Part shown: positions 1 to 7,555 of the stretch, piece by piece
How the letters are laid out: each line of letters starts with the position of its first letter
How positions within the stretch are numbered: position 1 is the stretch's first letter
NCBI GenBank assembly: GCA_018668795.1
Contig: JABJBD010000067.1
Location: 1 to 14,018, forward strand
Length of the DNA: 14,018 nt
Reading direction: 5' to 3'
DNA from: Candidatus Puniceispirillum sp.
GTDB taxonomy: Bacteria > Pseudomonadota > Alphaproteobacteria > Puniceispirillales > Puniceispirillaceae
Notes under the pieces: model-generated
The model's input: the letters and a program-made list of their open reading frames with translations, nothing else
Told to the model about the DNA's origin: nothing
Databases searched by the model: none
Position numbers and translations under genes: made by a program

Positions 1-218
1 CGCATACAGCTATTAGTGTGCGCGGTAGAACACATTGAATAGCTGGCATCTTTTTCAATAACCAGCACCGACCCGTTGAAATCGGAATTTTGCGATAGAA
101 ACCAGGCTACCGACGACCCCATCATTGCACCACCAATGATGATTACATCATAGCTGGATTTGCGTGGCAGATTAGCGAATTGAGCAGATCCAGCATTTAC
201 TGTTTTTGCTACACTCAT
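1..218 (-). CDS. FAD-dependent oxidoreductase (DAO/GlpO superfamily), N-terminal part only
   Basis: This is the first 72 or so codons of a gene that runs off the left edge of the window. The start is an ATG at 218, preceded by CAGGG with about 8 bases of spacing. The protein opens with about 20 polar residues, then YDVIIIGGAMMGSS (about residues 23-36). That is a Rossmann dinucleotide-binding segment, although the classical third glycine is replaced (GGAMMGSS). It continues through VLVIEKD, whose acidic end normally binds the FAD ribose, to CSTAHTNSCM. The STxHTNSCMR type of segment occurs in a subgroup of DAO-fold oxidoreductases (COG0665) that act on amines or N-methyl/D-amino acids. The substrate cannot be read from this part. 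It begins only 15 bases after the stop of the DadA-like gene, so the two are very probably co-transcribed. The FAD fold is quite certain and the specific role is unknown. Confidence 0.85.
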   Translation of the reverse strand, partial: MSVAKTVNAGSAQFANLPRKSSYDVIIIGGAMMGSSVAWFLSQNSDFNGSVLVIEKDASYSMCSTAHTNSCM

Positions 219-233
219 AAATCTAGCCCTGAT

Positions 234-1478
234 CTAAATTGGAAAGCGATCAGCCCGATAGGGGCTTACATCAATAGGGGCGGCTTTACCGTCGATCATC
301 GATGTTATCAATTTGGCAGATCCGGGTGCCATCGACAATCCGATATGCTGATGCCCAAAATTAAACCACAATCCCTTATGCCGTGGTGCTGGCCCCACTA
401 TAGGTAATGAATCGATTAATGTCGGGCGACGGCCCATCCATGGCTCAGCATCTATTTCGCCTTTCATCTTATGAATTTTGCGGGCTTCAGCGACAGCCTT
501 TTTTATCTGCGTATAATTGGGCGGGGCATCACGATGCTCTAATTCAACACCTGACGTAATCCGCACACCTTGACGCATTGGCGCGATAGCAAAGCCACCC
601 TCAACATCATGCGCGGCGCGGCCAAGCTGTGGCACGTCATCAGGTTCAAGATGCATATGATATCCCCGCTCCCAGCCCATCGGCACATCATAACCAACCC
701 ATTTTGCCACATCCGCCGACCACGGGCCTGCCGCCACAACAACCTCTTCAAATGCCAAAGCACCGTCGGCATGGATCACGTCAAAGCCTTTATCCAGTGG
801 TTTCAGCCCAGTTACATCAGTCTTTAATACTGTGCCGCCTGCAGCAATAAACATGGCTATATAGGCGTCGGTGAGTTCGGCTGGGCTAGACACACCACAT
901 GTTTCATCCATCAAAACCGCTTTTTCATAAATTGGGGCTAATCCTGGCTCAAGTTGACGTATCTGTTCGCGGTCATAAATTGTGAATTTTACACCTGTCT
1001 CCGCCATTGTCTCTATTTCGGCTGAAAACCCGTCAAAGCCTTTCTGCGTGCGGAACAGCTTCATCCAGCCCGCATAACGAAGCAAATGACTGACCTTGGC
1101 TTCGTTTATCCATGATTTATGCTGACCGATCGAAATCAACATCAAAGCACGCAAAGCCTTTGACGCATGCTGGGCATGTGACTTGGTGCAATAGGACAGA
1201 AATTTGAGCACCCATGGCAAACGTTTTAGCAGGAACAGAGGGTTATAACGAAGCCCTGTGCTCTGGTTGAGCATCAAACCTGGCAACCGCCGTAACAAGA
1301 CCGGATTATTAATCACCAGCACCGAAGATTCCGATAGAACGCCCGCATTTCCATATGATGTCTCACGCCCGGGCTGTTTTCGATCAATAAGTGTCACGTC
1401 ATGTCCGGCCTGTTGCAGGTCAAGCGCCGAACAGACACCAACGATGCCTCCTCCTATAACGGCTATCTTTTTTGCCAT
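234..1478 (-). CDS. D-amino-acid dehydrogenase-like FAD oxidoreductase (DadA family)
   Basis: A 414-residue protein, the usual length for the DadA small-subunit family. These enzymes oxidise D-amino acids (or related secondary amines) to 2-oxo acids and pass electrons to the respiratory chain at the inner membrane face. Visible motifs: GGGIVG (9-14) with D32 at the end of beta-2 for FAD binding; ETSYGNAGV (39-47), the segment near the flavin; AGPWS (250-254); ERGYH (270-274); and GRRPTLIDSLPIVGP (349-363) followed by GHQHIGL (375-381), the C-terminal FAD signature. No signal peptide or membrane segment is evident. The ATG at 1478 has a strong AGGGAG ribosome site about 6 bases upstream. It lies 83 bases downstream of the persulfide dioxygenase gene and 15 bases upstream of a second FAD oxidoreductase. 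Family assignment is secure. The substrate (D-alanine, proline-like or another amine) is not determined. Confidence 0.9.
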   Translation of the reverse strand: MAKKIAVIGGGIVGVCSALDLQQAGHDVTLIDRKQPGRETSYGNAGVLSESSVLVINNPVLLRRLPGLMLNQSTGLRYNPLFLLKRLPWVLKFLSYCTKSHAQHASKALRALMLISIGQHKSWINEAKVSHLLRYAGWMKLFRTQKGFDGFSAEIETMAETGVKFTIYDREQIRQLEPGLAPIYEKAVLMDETCGVSSPAELTDAYIAMFIAAGGTVLKTDVTGLKPLDKGFDVIHADGALAFEEVVVAAGPWSADVAKWVGYDVPMGWERGYHMHLEPDDVPQLGRAAHDVEGGFAIAPMRQGVRITSGVELEHRDAPPNYTQIKKAVAEARKIHKMKGEIDAEPWMGRRPTLIDSLPIVGPAPRHKGLWFNFGHQHIGLSMAPGSAKLITSMIDGKAAPIDVSPYRADRFPI

Positions 1479-1510
1479 TGATCACTCCCTTTATCGCAGA
1501 CATGACTTCG

Positions 1511-1540
1511 TCTGTAACATGCCATTCTGTAACATGCCAT
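1511..1540. repeat. Perfect 15-bp tandem duplication
   Basis: The unit TCTGTAACATGCCAT occurs twice without a gap (1511-1525 and 1526-1540), followed by a degenerate start of a third copy (ATTGTCATGC). It sits in the 83-base spacer between the persulfide dioxygenase and the DadA-like gene, 33 bases upstream of the latter's start codon, so it would be in the leader of that gene if the operon has an internal promoter. Replication slippage or a repeated binding site could both explain it. Confidence 0.8.
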
Positions 1541-1561
1541 ATTGTCATGCTTGGCTTTTAA

Positions 1562-2581
1562 TTACGAAATCTCTTTGATGGCGCCACCAACAGACTGCCA
1601 TGCTTGGAACCCACCTGGCACATGCGCACAATGATCAACACCATTTGCATGGGCAAGGCGCGTCGCCATCGCCGAACGTTCACCAACCGCACAATAAAAC
1701 ACGACAGGCCGACCATCAGTCTGCGCCAATGTCACAAGTTGCATTTCAAGCTGTCCATAGGGAATATGGATTGAATCGGGTATCACACCAAACCGCTCAC
1801 GCTCGGAATCCTCACGCAAATCAACCAGAATAAGCTGATCTGCCTCGCGGCCAAGCAAAGCGCCCGCCTCAATAGTCGGCACTTGCCTTTGTTTTTGTAA
1901 ATTGAGGCCAATTTTCATATTTTCGGGAACCGCCACATCCATCATTTTTGGATTAGGCAGATTAAGCTGATTCATCACATCAATATACTCTTCTCGCGAT
2001 TTCACCTGCAAACGTGGGTTATAGGCAATCTCTTCGCCAAGTGTTGAAACCGTATCACCTTTATAGTCATGCGCCGGATAGACAAGCATCGATTCTGGCA
2101 GTTTCAAAACACCGTTAAACAACGAATCATATTGCCGCCCTGCATCACCATTTTGAAAATCTGTGCGGCCGGTACCACGTATTAACAAGGTGTCACCTGT
2201 AAAAATTCTGTCCTCGGTACGAAAGCAATAGCTGTCATCGGTATGTCCAGGGGTGTACATTGCGGTCAAACTGAATCCTTCAATATCTACAGCATCCCCG
2301 TCCGATACGCGCATTGACACAACATCAACAGGCGATTGTTCGCCCATAACTGTTACGCAGCTTGTCCGATCGCGCAATGCGCCCATTGCGGTAATATGAT
2401 CGGCATGCACATGCGTATCCAGAACTTTGACAAGTTTCAGATCCAGCTGTTCCATCAAGGTCAGATAATGCTCGGTTTTTTCCAGCACAGGGTCAATCAA
2501 TAACGCCTCACCACCTTTGCGGCTGGCGATCAAATAGGTATAGGTTGATGACACATTGTCAAAAAGCTGTCTGAAAATCAT
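1562..2581 (-). CDS. Persulfide dioxygenase-rhodanese fusion (ETHE1-like metallo-beta-lactamase fold)
   Basis: A 339-residue, two-domain, cytoplasmic protein. Residues 1 to about 230 are an ETHE1-type metallo-beta-lactamase domain: THVHADH at 56-62, H113 in TPGHTDD, D130 in FTGD, and H171 in YPAH. In ETHE1-family enzymes the iron is bound by two histidines and one aspartate, which correspond here to H57, H113 and D130. Residues about 245-339 are a rhodanese domain with the active loop CAVGERS, so C297 would carry the persulfide. ETHE1 enzymes oxidise glutathione persulfide to sulfite, and rhodanese exchanges sulfane sulfur between sulfite or thiosulfate and glutathione. Natural fusions of the two are known (the PRF type). 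The ATG at 2581 has AGAGG about 10 bases upstream. Both domains appear complete. It follows the permease gene by 64 bases. Function is well supported by family knowledge. The physiological sulfur source is not visible. Confidence 0.92.
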   Translation of the reverse strand: MIFRQLFDNVSSTYTYLIASRKGGEALLIDPVLEKTEHYLTLMEQLDLKLVKVLDTHVHADHITAMGALRDRTSCVTVMGEQSPVDVVSMRVSDGDAVDIEGFSLTAMYTPGHTDDSYCFRTEDRIFTGDTLLIRGTGRTDFQNGDAGRQYDSLFNGVLKLPESMLVYPAHDYKGDTVSTLGEEIAYNPRLQVKSREEYIDVMNQLNLPNPKMMDVAVPENMKIGLNLQKQRQVPTIEAGALLGREADQLILVDLREDSERERFGVIPDSIHIPYGQLEMQLVTLAQTDGRPVVFYCAVGERSAMATRLAHANGVDHCAHVPGGFQAWQSVGGAIKEIS

Positions 2582-2645
2582 GAATTAGGTACCTCTTTAC
2601 TGCTGGCAGCATGCCAGAAACATTTTCTTACTCAAAGCTTATCAG

Positions 2646-3968
2646 TCACAGAACCATATTGACCAGTGCCAAGATAGCACCTCCGCCTACCGCATAACAG
2701 AAAGCCGTTGGCAAATTTGACCCCAGAACCAAATTCCGCGATGTTACATTATACAAACTGGCGCAGGTAATCACTGATAAAGATGCGACTGACGCCATTG
2801 TGCCAGCCCCCCATCCAATCAGATGCGATTGCATTAACAAGGCAGGCTGCACATCGGCACCACCACGACTAAATATCGCCAGAAGCGCCGTACTTGTTAT
2901 CACTGGATGCACACCCACCACCGACGCCAACATCATCATTGATGGTGTTGCAATCAAGGCAAACCAACCCGGAATAACCCCTACATAAACAGACGCAACC
3001 AACATTTGCAGGACATTCGTCTGGGTAGCAAAGAAACCAACAATCATAGCGACCGTTATAATGACAATATCATCGCCAATATTCATCATTGCCTGATGTG
3101 TATTTTTAACAATCAACGGTATATTGGCATGGTGCCGCACAAATTGAATCGCAACCAGACAAGGCATTACGATCACCACAGTGGATAGCGCGGTTAAATT
3201 AAAAAACAAAGCCGTCGCAATAACAGCAACCAATACTGTAAACAAACGCATGCTGACTGGTTGCAAACATGCCAGTGATACACGCAATTGCACGAGGCTG
3301 AATTGCTTACTGAATAAAGGCACAGTTATCAAAGCAAATAGAATAGCCGTGACCAACCCTAGCGCAATCGCAATCCATGATTGATCCACTGGAACAAAGG
3401 TCTGACCAATGGCAAAGGCCACAAAAAAGGGCGACCAGACACAAGATGACACCATGCCCCGCAATGCCGCCTCAGCAGCCATTTTTCTACGCCGCTCATC
3501 GCTATTAGGGGGCAAGGCCGCAGACAACATGGCAAAGGCACCTGTGTTGATTATACCACCAAATACATGTCCGGCCATCTGTAAGCCGCCTGACGATGCT
3601 TCAGGCGGCAAGGCTGCCAGTGCTTGCTGGGTTTTGTGCACTGATGGCATGGTTTCAGCTGTAGCGCGGACAAGCGTCATCGTTGGCAACAATCCGGCAA
3701 AAATCAGCACTTTACGTCCCGCTTCAAACCATTCATCACTTGTTGGCATATGATCCAGCAACAGCCATGCCACAAAGCCCAATAATGCCAGAATGACCAG
3801 ACTGTCGCGCCGCATCTTTGGCAAAGTTAAAAGCCCAAAAATGACAAACATTATAACACCAGCATTACTAAGCGGCATGGCATAATCACCCGCAACGATC
3901 TGAATCAATGCGACCAGCCAAATCGCACATAGCAAACCAAAGCGGATCACATTGATCTTTGCCTGCAT
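2646..3968 (-). CDS. Multi-pass inner-membrane permease, family not identified
   Basis: A 440-residue, very hydrophobic protein with roughly 11-13 membrane segments. The first two are at about residues 8-26 and 32-50, and the last reaches the C-terminus. A central polar stretch (about 105-130, rich in A, P, E and Q) and another around 153-165 (PNSDERRRKM) break the hydrophobic pattern. Two glycine- and asparagine-rich segments stand out: GGIINTGAFAMLSAALP (136-152) and VVGVHPVITSTALLAIFSRG in the second half. Broken-helix motifs of this kind are typical of ion-transporter-superfamily permeases (DctM, ArsB, NhaD and relatives), but I cannot assign it to a named family. It starts 95 bases after the VOC gene's stop and ends 64 bases before the persulfide dioxygenase. 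Import or export of a small organic or sulfur anion would fit, but this is inference from the neighbours only. Confidence 0.8.
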   Translation of the reverse strand: MQAKINVIRFGLLCAIWLVALIQIVAGDYAMPLSNAGVIMFVIFGLLTLPKMRRDSLVILALLGFVAWLLLDHMPTSDEWFEAGRKVLIFAGLLPTMTLVRATAETMPSVHKTQQALAALPPEASSGGLQMAGHVFGGIINTGAFAMLSAALPPNSDERRRKMAAEAALRGMVSSCVWSPFFVAFAIGQTFVPVDQSWIAIALGLVTAILFALITVPLFSKQFSLVQLRVSLACLQPVSMRLFTVLVAVIATALFFNLTALSTVVIVMPCLVAIQFVRHHANIPLIVKNTHQAMMNIGDDIVIITVAMIVGFFATQTNVLQMLVASVYVGVIPGWFALIATPSMMMLASVVGVHPVITSTALLAIFSRGGADVQPALLMQSHLIGWGAGTMASVASLSVITCASLYNVTSRNLVLGSNLPTAFCYAVGGGAILALVNMVL

Positions 3969-4063
3969 TTATCGTCGCGCCTTTCACACCAGCATCGTCT
4001 GGGCATGAGCCATATGAACATGGTGTCATCTAACGCCAATTTTTTACGCGACGAAAGCCCTTA

Positions 4064-4420
4064 TCAAGATTTGTCTGACCAGATTGCCAATTCATTGCCC
4101 GATGGTTCAAAAAAATGAAACCGACGGCCACCTGGAAACGCAAAAATCGGCTTGGCAATGGTACCGCCAGCCGCCACAATATCTGCGAAGCTTTTTTCCA
4201 GATCGTCGCTGTATAACACGATTAATGCGCTTCCATGTTCGGTTCGGCTGTAAGCATTATTGGCAAAAAAGCCACCTTCAATGCCAGCATTGGCAAAGGC
4301 TGTATATTCGGCGCCAAAATCTTCAAATGTCCAGCCAAAGACACGACTGAAAAAAGCTTTGCTTGCCAGAATGTCCCATGCGGAAAATTCGACATAGTCA
4401 ATTTTATGATGTGTTGGCAT
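4064..4420 (-). CDS. VOC-family (glyoxalase/bleomycin-resistance fold) protein
   Basis: A 118-residue single-domain VOC protein of the COG3324-like type. The pattern IDYVEFSAWD...KAFFSRVFGWTFEDFG, then YTAFANAGIEGGFF, then a second beta-alpha-beta-beta-beta half ending in FFEPSGNELAIW, is characteristic. E11 (in YVEF) and E110 (in GNELA) sit where metal-binding residues usually occur. I chose the ATG at 4420 rather than the in-frame start at 4465. It has a strong GAGGGGGG ribosome site directly in front, and the family alignment starts at this MPTHHKIDY. The extra 15 upstream residues overlap that ribosome site and look non-coding. Members are isomerases, dioxygenases or binding proteins, and the substrate here is unknown. 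It is the first gene of the minus-strand run ending at the left edge, 95 bases ahead of the permease. Confidence 0.82.
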   Translation of the reverse strand: MPTHHKIDYVEFSAWDILASKAFFSRVFGWTFEDFGAEYTAFANAGIEGGFFANNAYSRTEHGSALIVLYSDDLEKSFADIVAAGGTIAKPIFAFPGGRRFHFFEPSGNELAIWSDKS

Positions 4421-4551
4421 ACCGCCCCCCTCAATCATGTGGCCTGCAAAGCCACTCAATATCAAATGTGAGGCGTAAAGTTAGAATGGGGTAATAACAA
4501 AGGTCAAAACCATATAACTAAATTAGAAAAAGCACCATGATTTGAGCGCAC

Positions 4552-6459
4552 CTAACTCTCGAGTGAGCGAGCCAGCTTCTCCTGTAATGTCAGCCACTCT
4601 TCTTCGCCATGTGCTATGGCAGCGTCTATATCAGCAAGAATTTTACCTGCATCTGCCGCCCGGCTTTGGTTCGCAGCGTCAAAAAATCCTGGCTTTGCCA
4701 TTTCCTGTTCAATATCCGCTTTCTGCTGTGCCAGTTTTTCCAACGTCTTTTCAGCTTTGGTTATCGCGCTTCGCACTTGGGCTGTGTTGTGCCGCCTTTC
4801 TTTGCCAGACAGGGCGCGTACTGGTTGTTTTTGACTGTCTGAAGAATCGGCGGTTTTTGGATTATCAGTGTCATGTCCAGCTGTTTTGCCCTTGCCATTT
4901 CGCTGCTTCAAAAGCAATTTGCGATAATCATCCATATCGCCGTCAAATGGCACCACGGCACCATCTCGGACAATCCAAAGAATATCAGCAACCGTTTCAA
5001 CCAGATGCGGGTCGTGGCTGACCAGAATGACAGCGCCCTGATAATCATTCAGTGCATGAACAAGAGCTTCACGGCTTTCGATATCAAGATGGTTGGTTGG
5101 CTCGTCAAGAATAAGTATATGCGGCGCATCAATTGCGGCCATCGCCATCAGCAAACGCGCTTTCTGACCACCAGACAAACGCTCGACTGGGTTTTCAACA
5201 ATGTCTGCACCAATGCCTGCTGCACCAAGCCGGCCACGTAATTTGGTTGGTAATTCGTCAGGTCTCAACCGCGCCATATGCTGAAATGGCGTTTCGCCAG
5301 GAACCAGTTCATCCAGCTGATGCTGGGCAAAAAATCCAATACGTAATTTACCCGATTTCTGGATATTACCTTCAAGCGGTGCCAAGCGGTCAGCAATTAA
5401 TTTGGACAAGGTTGATTTGCCTTGACCATTGGCACCTAGCAAAGCAATGCGGTCATCCTGATCTAGGCGGATATCAATTTTGCGCAACACCGCTTTGCCA
5501 TCATAGCCGACCGACGCATTCTCGATCACCATAAGCGGTGGTGGAAGTGGCGTTGGCGACGGAAACTGGAATTCGGATACGGCACTTTCGGATAATGCAG
5601 CAATAGGTTGCATCTTTTCCAACTGCTTCAGCCGTGATTGTGCTTGGCGCGCCTTGGACGCTTTATAACGAAATCTATCAACAAAACTCTGAATATGCGC
5701 GCGCTGTGCATCCTGTTTGCGTTTCATTGATTGCTGTTGTTCCAGTTTTAACCGACGCTCAGCATCAAACTGGTCATAGCTACCACCGTAATAGGTCAAT
5801 TTTCGGTCGGTAAGATGCAGAATGCCGGTAACCGAACGATTCAGCAGACCGCGATCATGCGAAATTACCAGAACTGTTTTGCTATATTTAGCTAGAAAGG
5901 TTTCCAGCCATACAGCACCTTCAAGATCAAGATAGTTTGTCGGCTCATCAAGAAGCAACAGGTCAGGTTGCGAAAACAGCACCGCACCAAGCGCAACACG
6001 CATACGCCAGCCACCTGAAAATTCGGCACAGGCACGTGCCTGAGCCGCAACATCAAAACCAAGTCCCGCCAGAATTGTTGCCGCACGTGACTCAGCAGAA
6101 TGCGCGTTAATATCGGTAAGACGCATATGAATATCGGCGATCCGCATTGGATCCGTCGCACTTTCGGCTTCGCATAGCAAGGCATCACGCTCAAGATCAG
6201 CTGCCAGCACAGTATCCAGAAGGCTGATATTGGAAGCGGGGGCTTCCTGATCGACACCACCAACCCGAAAATAGCTTGGATATTCTATATCTCCCGAATC
6301 AAGTGCCCATTCATTACGGATCAATCTGAACAAGCTTGTTTTGCCGGTTCCGTTGCGCCCAACAATACCAACTTTATGGCCAGCCGGAATTGTGGCTGAC
6401 GCATTTTCAAGCAGAGGTTTACCATCAATGGCAAAAAACAGGTTCTGAAGCTTTAACAT
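4552..6459 (-). CDS. ABC-F family ATPase (YheS/Uup-type)
   Basis: A 635-residue cytoplasmic protein with two fused ABC domains and no membrane segment, the hallmark of ABC-F proteins, which bind ribosomes and ease stalled translation. Domain 1: Walker A GRNGTGKTS (34-42), signature FSGGW (147-151), Walker B LLLLDEPTNYLD (167-178) with catalytic E172, and switch H201. The arginine- and lysine-rich linker (about 235-285, with QSFVDRFRYKASKARQAQSR) is the P-site tRNA-interaction motif region. Domain 2: GANGQGKST (342-350), LSGGQ (428-432), ILILDEPTNHLD (448-459) with E453, and H482. After a polar, low-complexity stretch (520-555) comes a charged helical tail (about 556-633), likely a coiled coil. 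Domain order and length best match the YheS/Uup-like housekeeping group rather than antibiotic-resistance ABC-Fs. There is no clear Shine-Dalgarno before the ATG at 6459, but the N-terminus MLKLQNLFFAIDGKPLL fits the family. Confidence 0.93.
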   Translation of the reverse strand: MLKLQNLFFAIDGKPLLENASATIPAGHKVGIVGRNGTGKTSLFRLIRNEWALDSGDIEYPSYFRVGGVDQEAPASNISLLDTVLAADLERDALLCEAESATDPMRIADIHMRLTDINAHSAESRAATILAGLGFDVAAQARACAEFSGGWRMRVALGAVLFSQPDLLLLDEPTNYLDLEGAVWLETFLAKYSKTVLVISHDRGLLNRSVTGILHLTDRKLTYYGGSYDQFDAERRLKLEQQQSMKRKQDAQRAHIQSFVDRFRYKASKARQAQSRLKQLEKMQPIAALSESAVSEFQFPSPTPLPPPLMVIENASVGYDGKAVLRKIDIRLDQDDRIALLGANGQGKSTLSKLIADRLAPLEGNIQKSGKLRIGFFAQHQLDELVPGETPFQHMARLRPDELPTKLRGRLGAAGIGADIVENPVERLSGGQKARLLMAMAAIDAPHILILDEPTNHLDIESREALVHALNDYQGAVILVSHDPHLVETVADILWIVRDGAVVPFDGDMDDYRKLLLKQRNGKGKTAGHDTDNPKTADSSDSQKQPVRALSGKERRHNTAQVRSAITKAEKTLEKLAQQKADIEQEMAKPGFFDAANQSRAADAGKILADIDAAIAHGEEEWLTLQEKLARSLES

Positions 6460-6515
6460 AGGCCGAAGAAGTGGCCTGTACCGACGGATTTGTCAATATC
6501 GACAGTGGTCTAAAT

Positions 6516-7436
6516 TTATGCTTTCGGCTTTATCTGGTTCCAATGTGGGTTTTTATCAAAACGCCAGGCCATGAAATCAACAAACGCACGTGTGCGGCGC
6601 GGTAAAATAGTTGTTTTTGGATAAACAGCGAAAATATCCAGCTCGGACCAATCATGATCTACCATCAATGGTATGAGCGTACCGTCGTTAATGGCTTCAA
6701 AAAGAAGAAATGTTGGTAAATTGACCACGCCAAGTCCGGCAATGGCCGCATCGCGAAGCACGTCACCATTTGTTGCCGACAGGCGCTGTGACACATGCAC
6801 AGTTCCTGCTTTGCCGTCCGGAGTGACATAGGCCCAATCGGCAGGTGTTCGCGAATTGGCATAAACCAGCCCTGGCACGTTATTAAGATCTTCGGCTGTA
6901 TTTATCGGGCCATGTTTCTTAATAAAATCTGGTGATGCGCATGGCATCTGACGCGCCGTTGATATTTTTTTGGCAATCAGGCTCGAATCCTGCAAAGTGC
7001 CAATCCGTATCGCCAGATCAAAACCTTCGGCAATCAGATCAATCCTTTTGTCCGACAAATCAATATCGATCCGCACTTCGGGATTTTCTTTCATGAAATC
7101 GGTTATCAGCGGAGCGATATGCATGATGCCGAAGGATAGAGGCGCGTTCAAACGCAAGACACCGCTTAAAATACCGCCTGTATTCTGAACTTCCTGCTGA
7201 GCCGCTTCCAGCTCGTCAAGGATGGTTCGACAGCGATTAAAAAATCTCTGGCCTGTTTCGTTCAAATACATACGGCGCGTCGAACGCTGAATCAGTGGCG
7301 CGCCAAGGCGAAGCTCTAAATCTTTCAGCCGGCGACTGACCGCAGAAACGGCAATACCAAGCCGTTCGCCCGCCTGTGTAAGGCTTCCCGTTTCAACAAC
7401 AGTTACAAATGCGCGTATTTCTTCAATCTGACTCAT
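6516..7436 (-). CDS. LysR-type transcriptional regulator
   Basis: A 306-residue regulator of standard LysR length. The winged helix-turn-helix occupies about residues 1-60, with FVTVVETGSLTQAGERLGI followed by the recognition helix AVSAVSRRLKDLE (29-41) and the wing RSTRRMYLNETG. The co-inducer-binding domain follows from about residue 92 (GVLRLNAPLSFG) to the end, with two alpha/beta lobes. It belongs to the large CrgA/AaeR/DhcR-like group, which gives no clue to the ligand. The gene is divergent from ung across a 224-base, AT-rich spacer that contains a perfect inverted repeat, and it ends 56 bases ahead of the ABC-F gene. LysR proteins usually act on the divergent gene and on themselves, yet ung is an unlikely target, so its regulon may lie elsewhere. 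The ATG at 7436 has only a weak ribosome site. Confidence 0.93.
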   Translation of the reverse strand: MSQIEEIRAFVTVVETGSLTQAGERLGIAVSAVSRRLKDLELRLGAPLIQRSTRRMYLNETGQRFFNRCRTILDELEAAQQEVQNTGGILSGVLRLNAPLSFGIMHIAPLITDFMKENPEVRIDIDLSDKRIDLIAEGFDLAIRIGTLQDSSLIAKKISTARQMPCASPDFIKKHGPINTAEDLNNVPGLVYANSRTPADWAYVTPDGKAGTVHVSQRLSATNGDVLRDAAIAGLGVVNLPTFLLFEAINDGTLIPLMVDHDWSELDIFAVYPKTTILPRRTRAFVDFMAWRFDKNPHWNQIKPKA

Positions 7437-7530
7437 AAGTAAACTCTATATTATTTTTCTAAATTTCATAATTATATTTTCACAAATCTTGTCTTCTTTC
7501 TAACGCTCGCAACAATTAAATATAAGTAGT

Positions 7531-7555
7531 CATGAGAGACCTCCCCCCTCTCATG
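7531..7555. promoter_or_regulatory. Perfect 8-bp inverted repeat with C-rich 9-base loop in the LysR/ung spacer
   Basis: CATGAGAG (7531-7538) and its exact reverse complement CTCTCATG (7548-7555) flank the loop ACCTCCCCC. The dyad is 95 bases before the LysR start and 105 bases before the ung start. No T-run follows on either strand, so it is not a typical intrinsic terminator. Possible roles: an operator for the divergent LysR regulator; an RNA hairpin exposing an anti-Shine-Dalgarno-like CCUCCCCC loop in a plus-strand transcript; or part of a translated leader on the minus strand. In the last reading an ATG at 7554 has AAGGGGGA six bases upstream and opens the peptide MRGGRSLMTTYI, ending with TAA at 7516-7518. 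The repeat itself is certain and its role is not. Confidence 0.45.

Noticed and set aside
2603..2617. CTGGCA-GCA-TGCCAG inverted repeat between the permease and persulfide dioxygenase genes as an intrinsic terminator
   Set aside because: The stem is only 6 bp and is followed by CAGTAAAG rather than a T-run in the direction of transcription, so it is unlikely to stop transcription.
3409..3753. 114-codon plus-strand open frame opposite the permease gene
   Set aside because: It is antisense to a convincing membrane-protein gene, has no recognisable domain, and its composition follows from the codon pattern of the other strand.
3973..4053. CGTCGCG (3973-3979) and CGCGACG (4047-4053) as a long-range stem around the permease leader
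   Set aside because: Seven complementary bases separated by nearly 70 are expected by chance at this composition, and no further pairing supports the stem.
4421..4465. Upstream start for the VOC protein at 4465
   Set aside because: The added residues encode the GAGGGGGG ribosome site of the ATG at 4420 and do not belong to the VOC fold.
4542..5534. Plus-strand open frames opposite the ABC-F gene (up to 159 codons)
   Set aside because: They lie across conserved ABC motifs on the opposite strand. The translations show no domain and no ribosome site that stands out.
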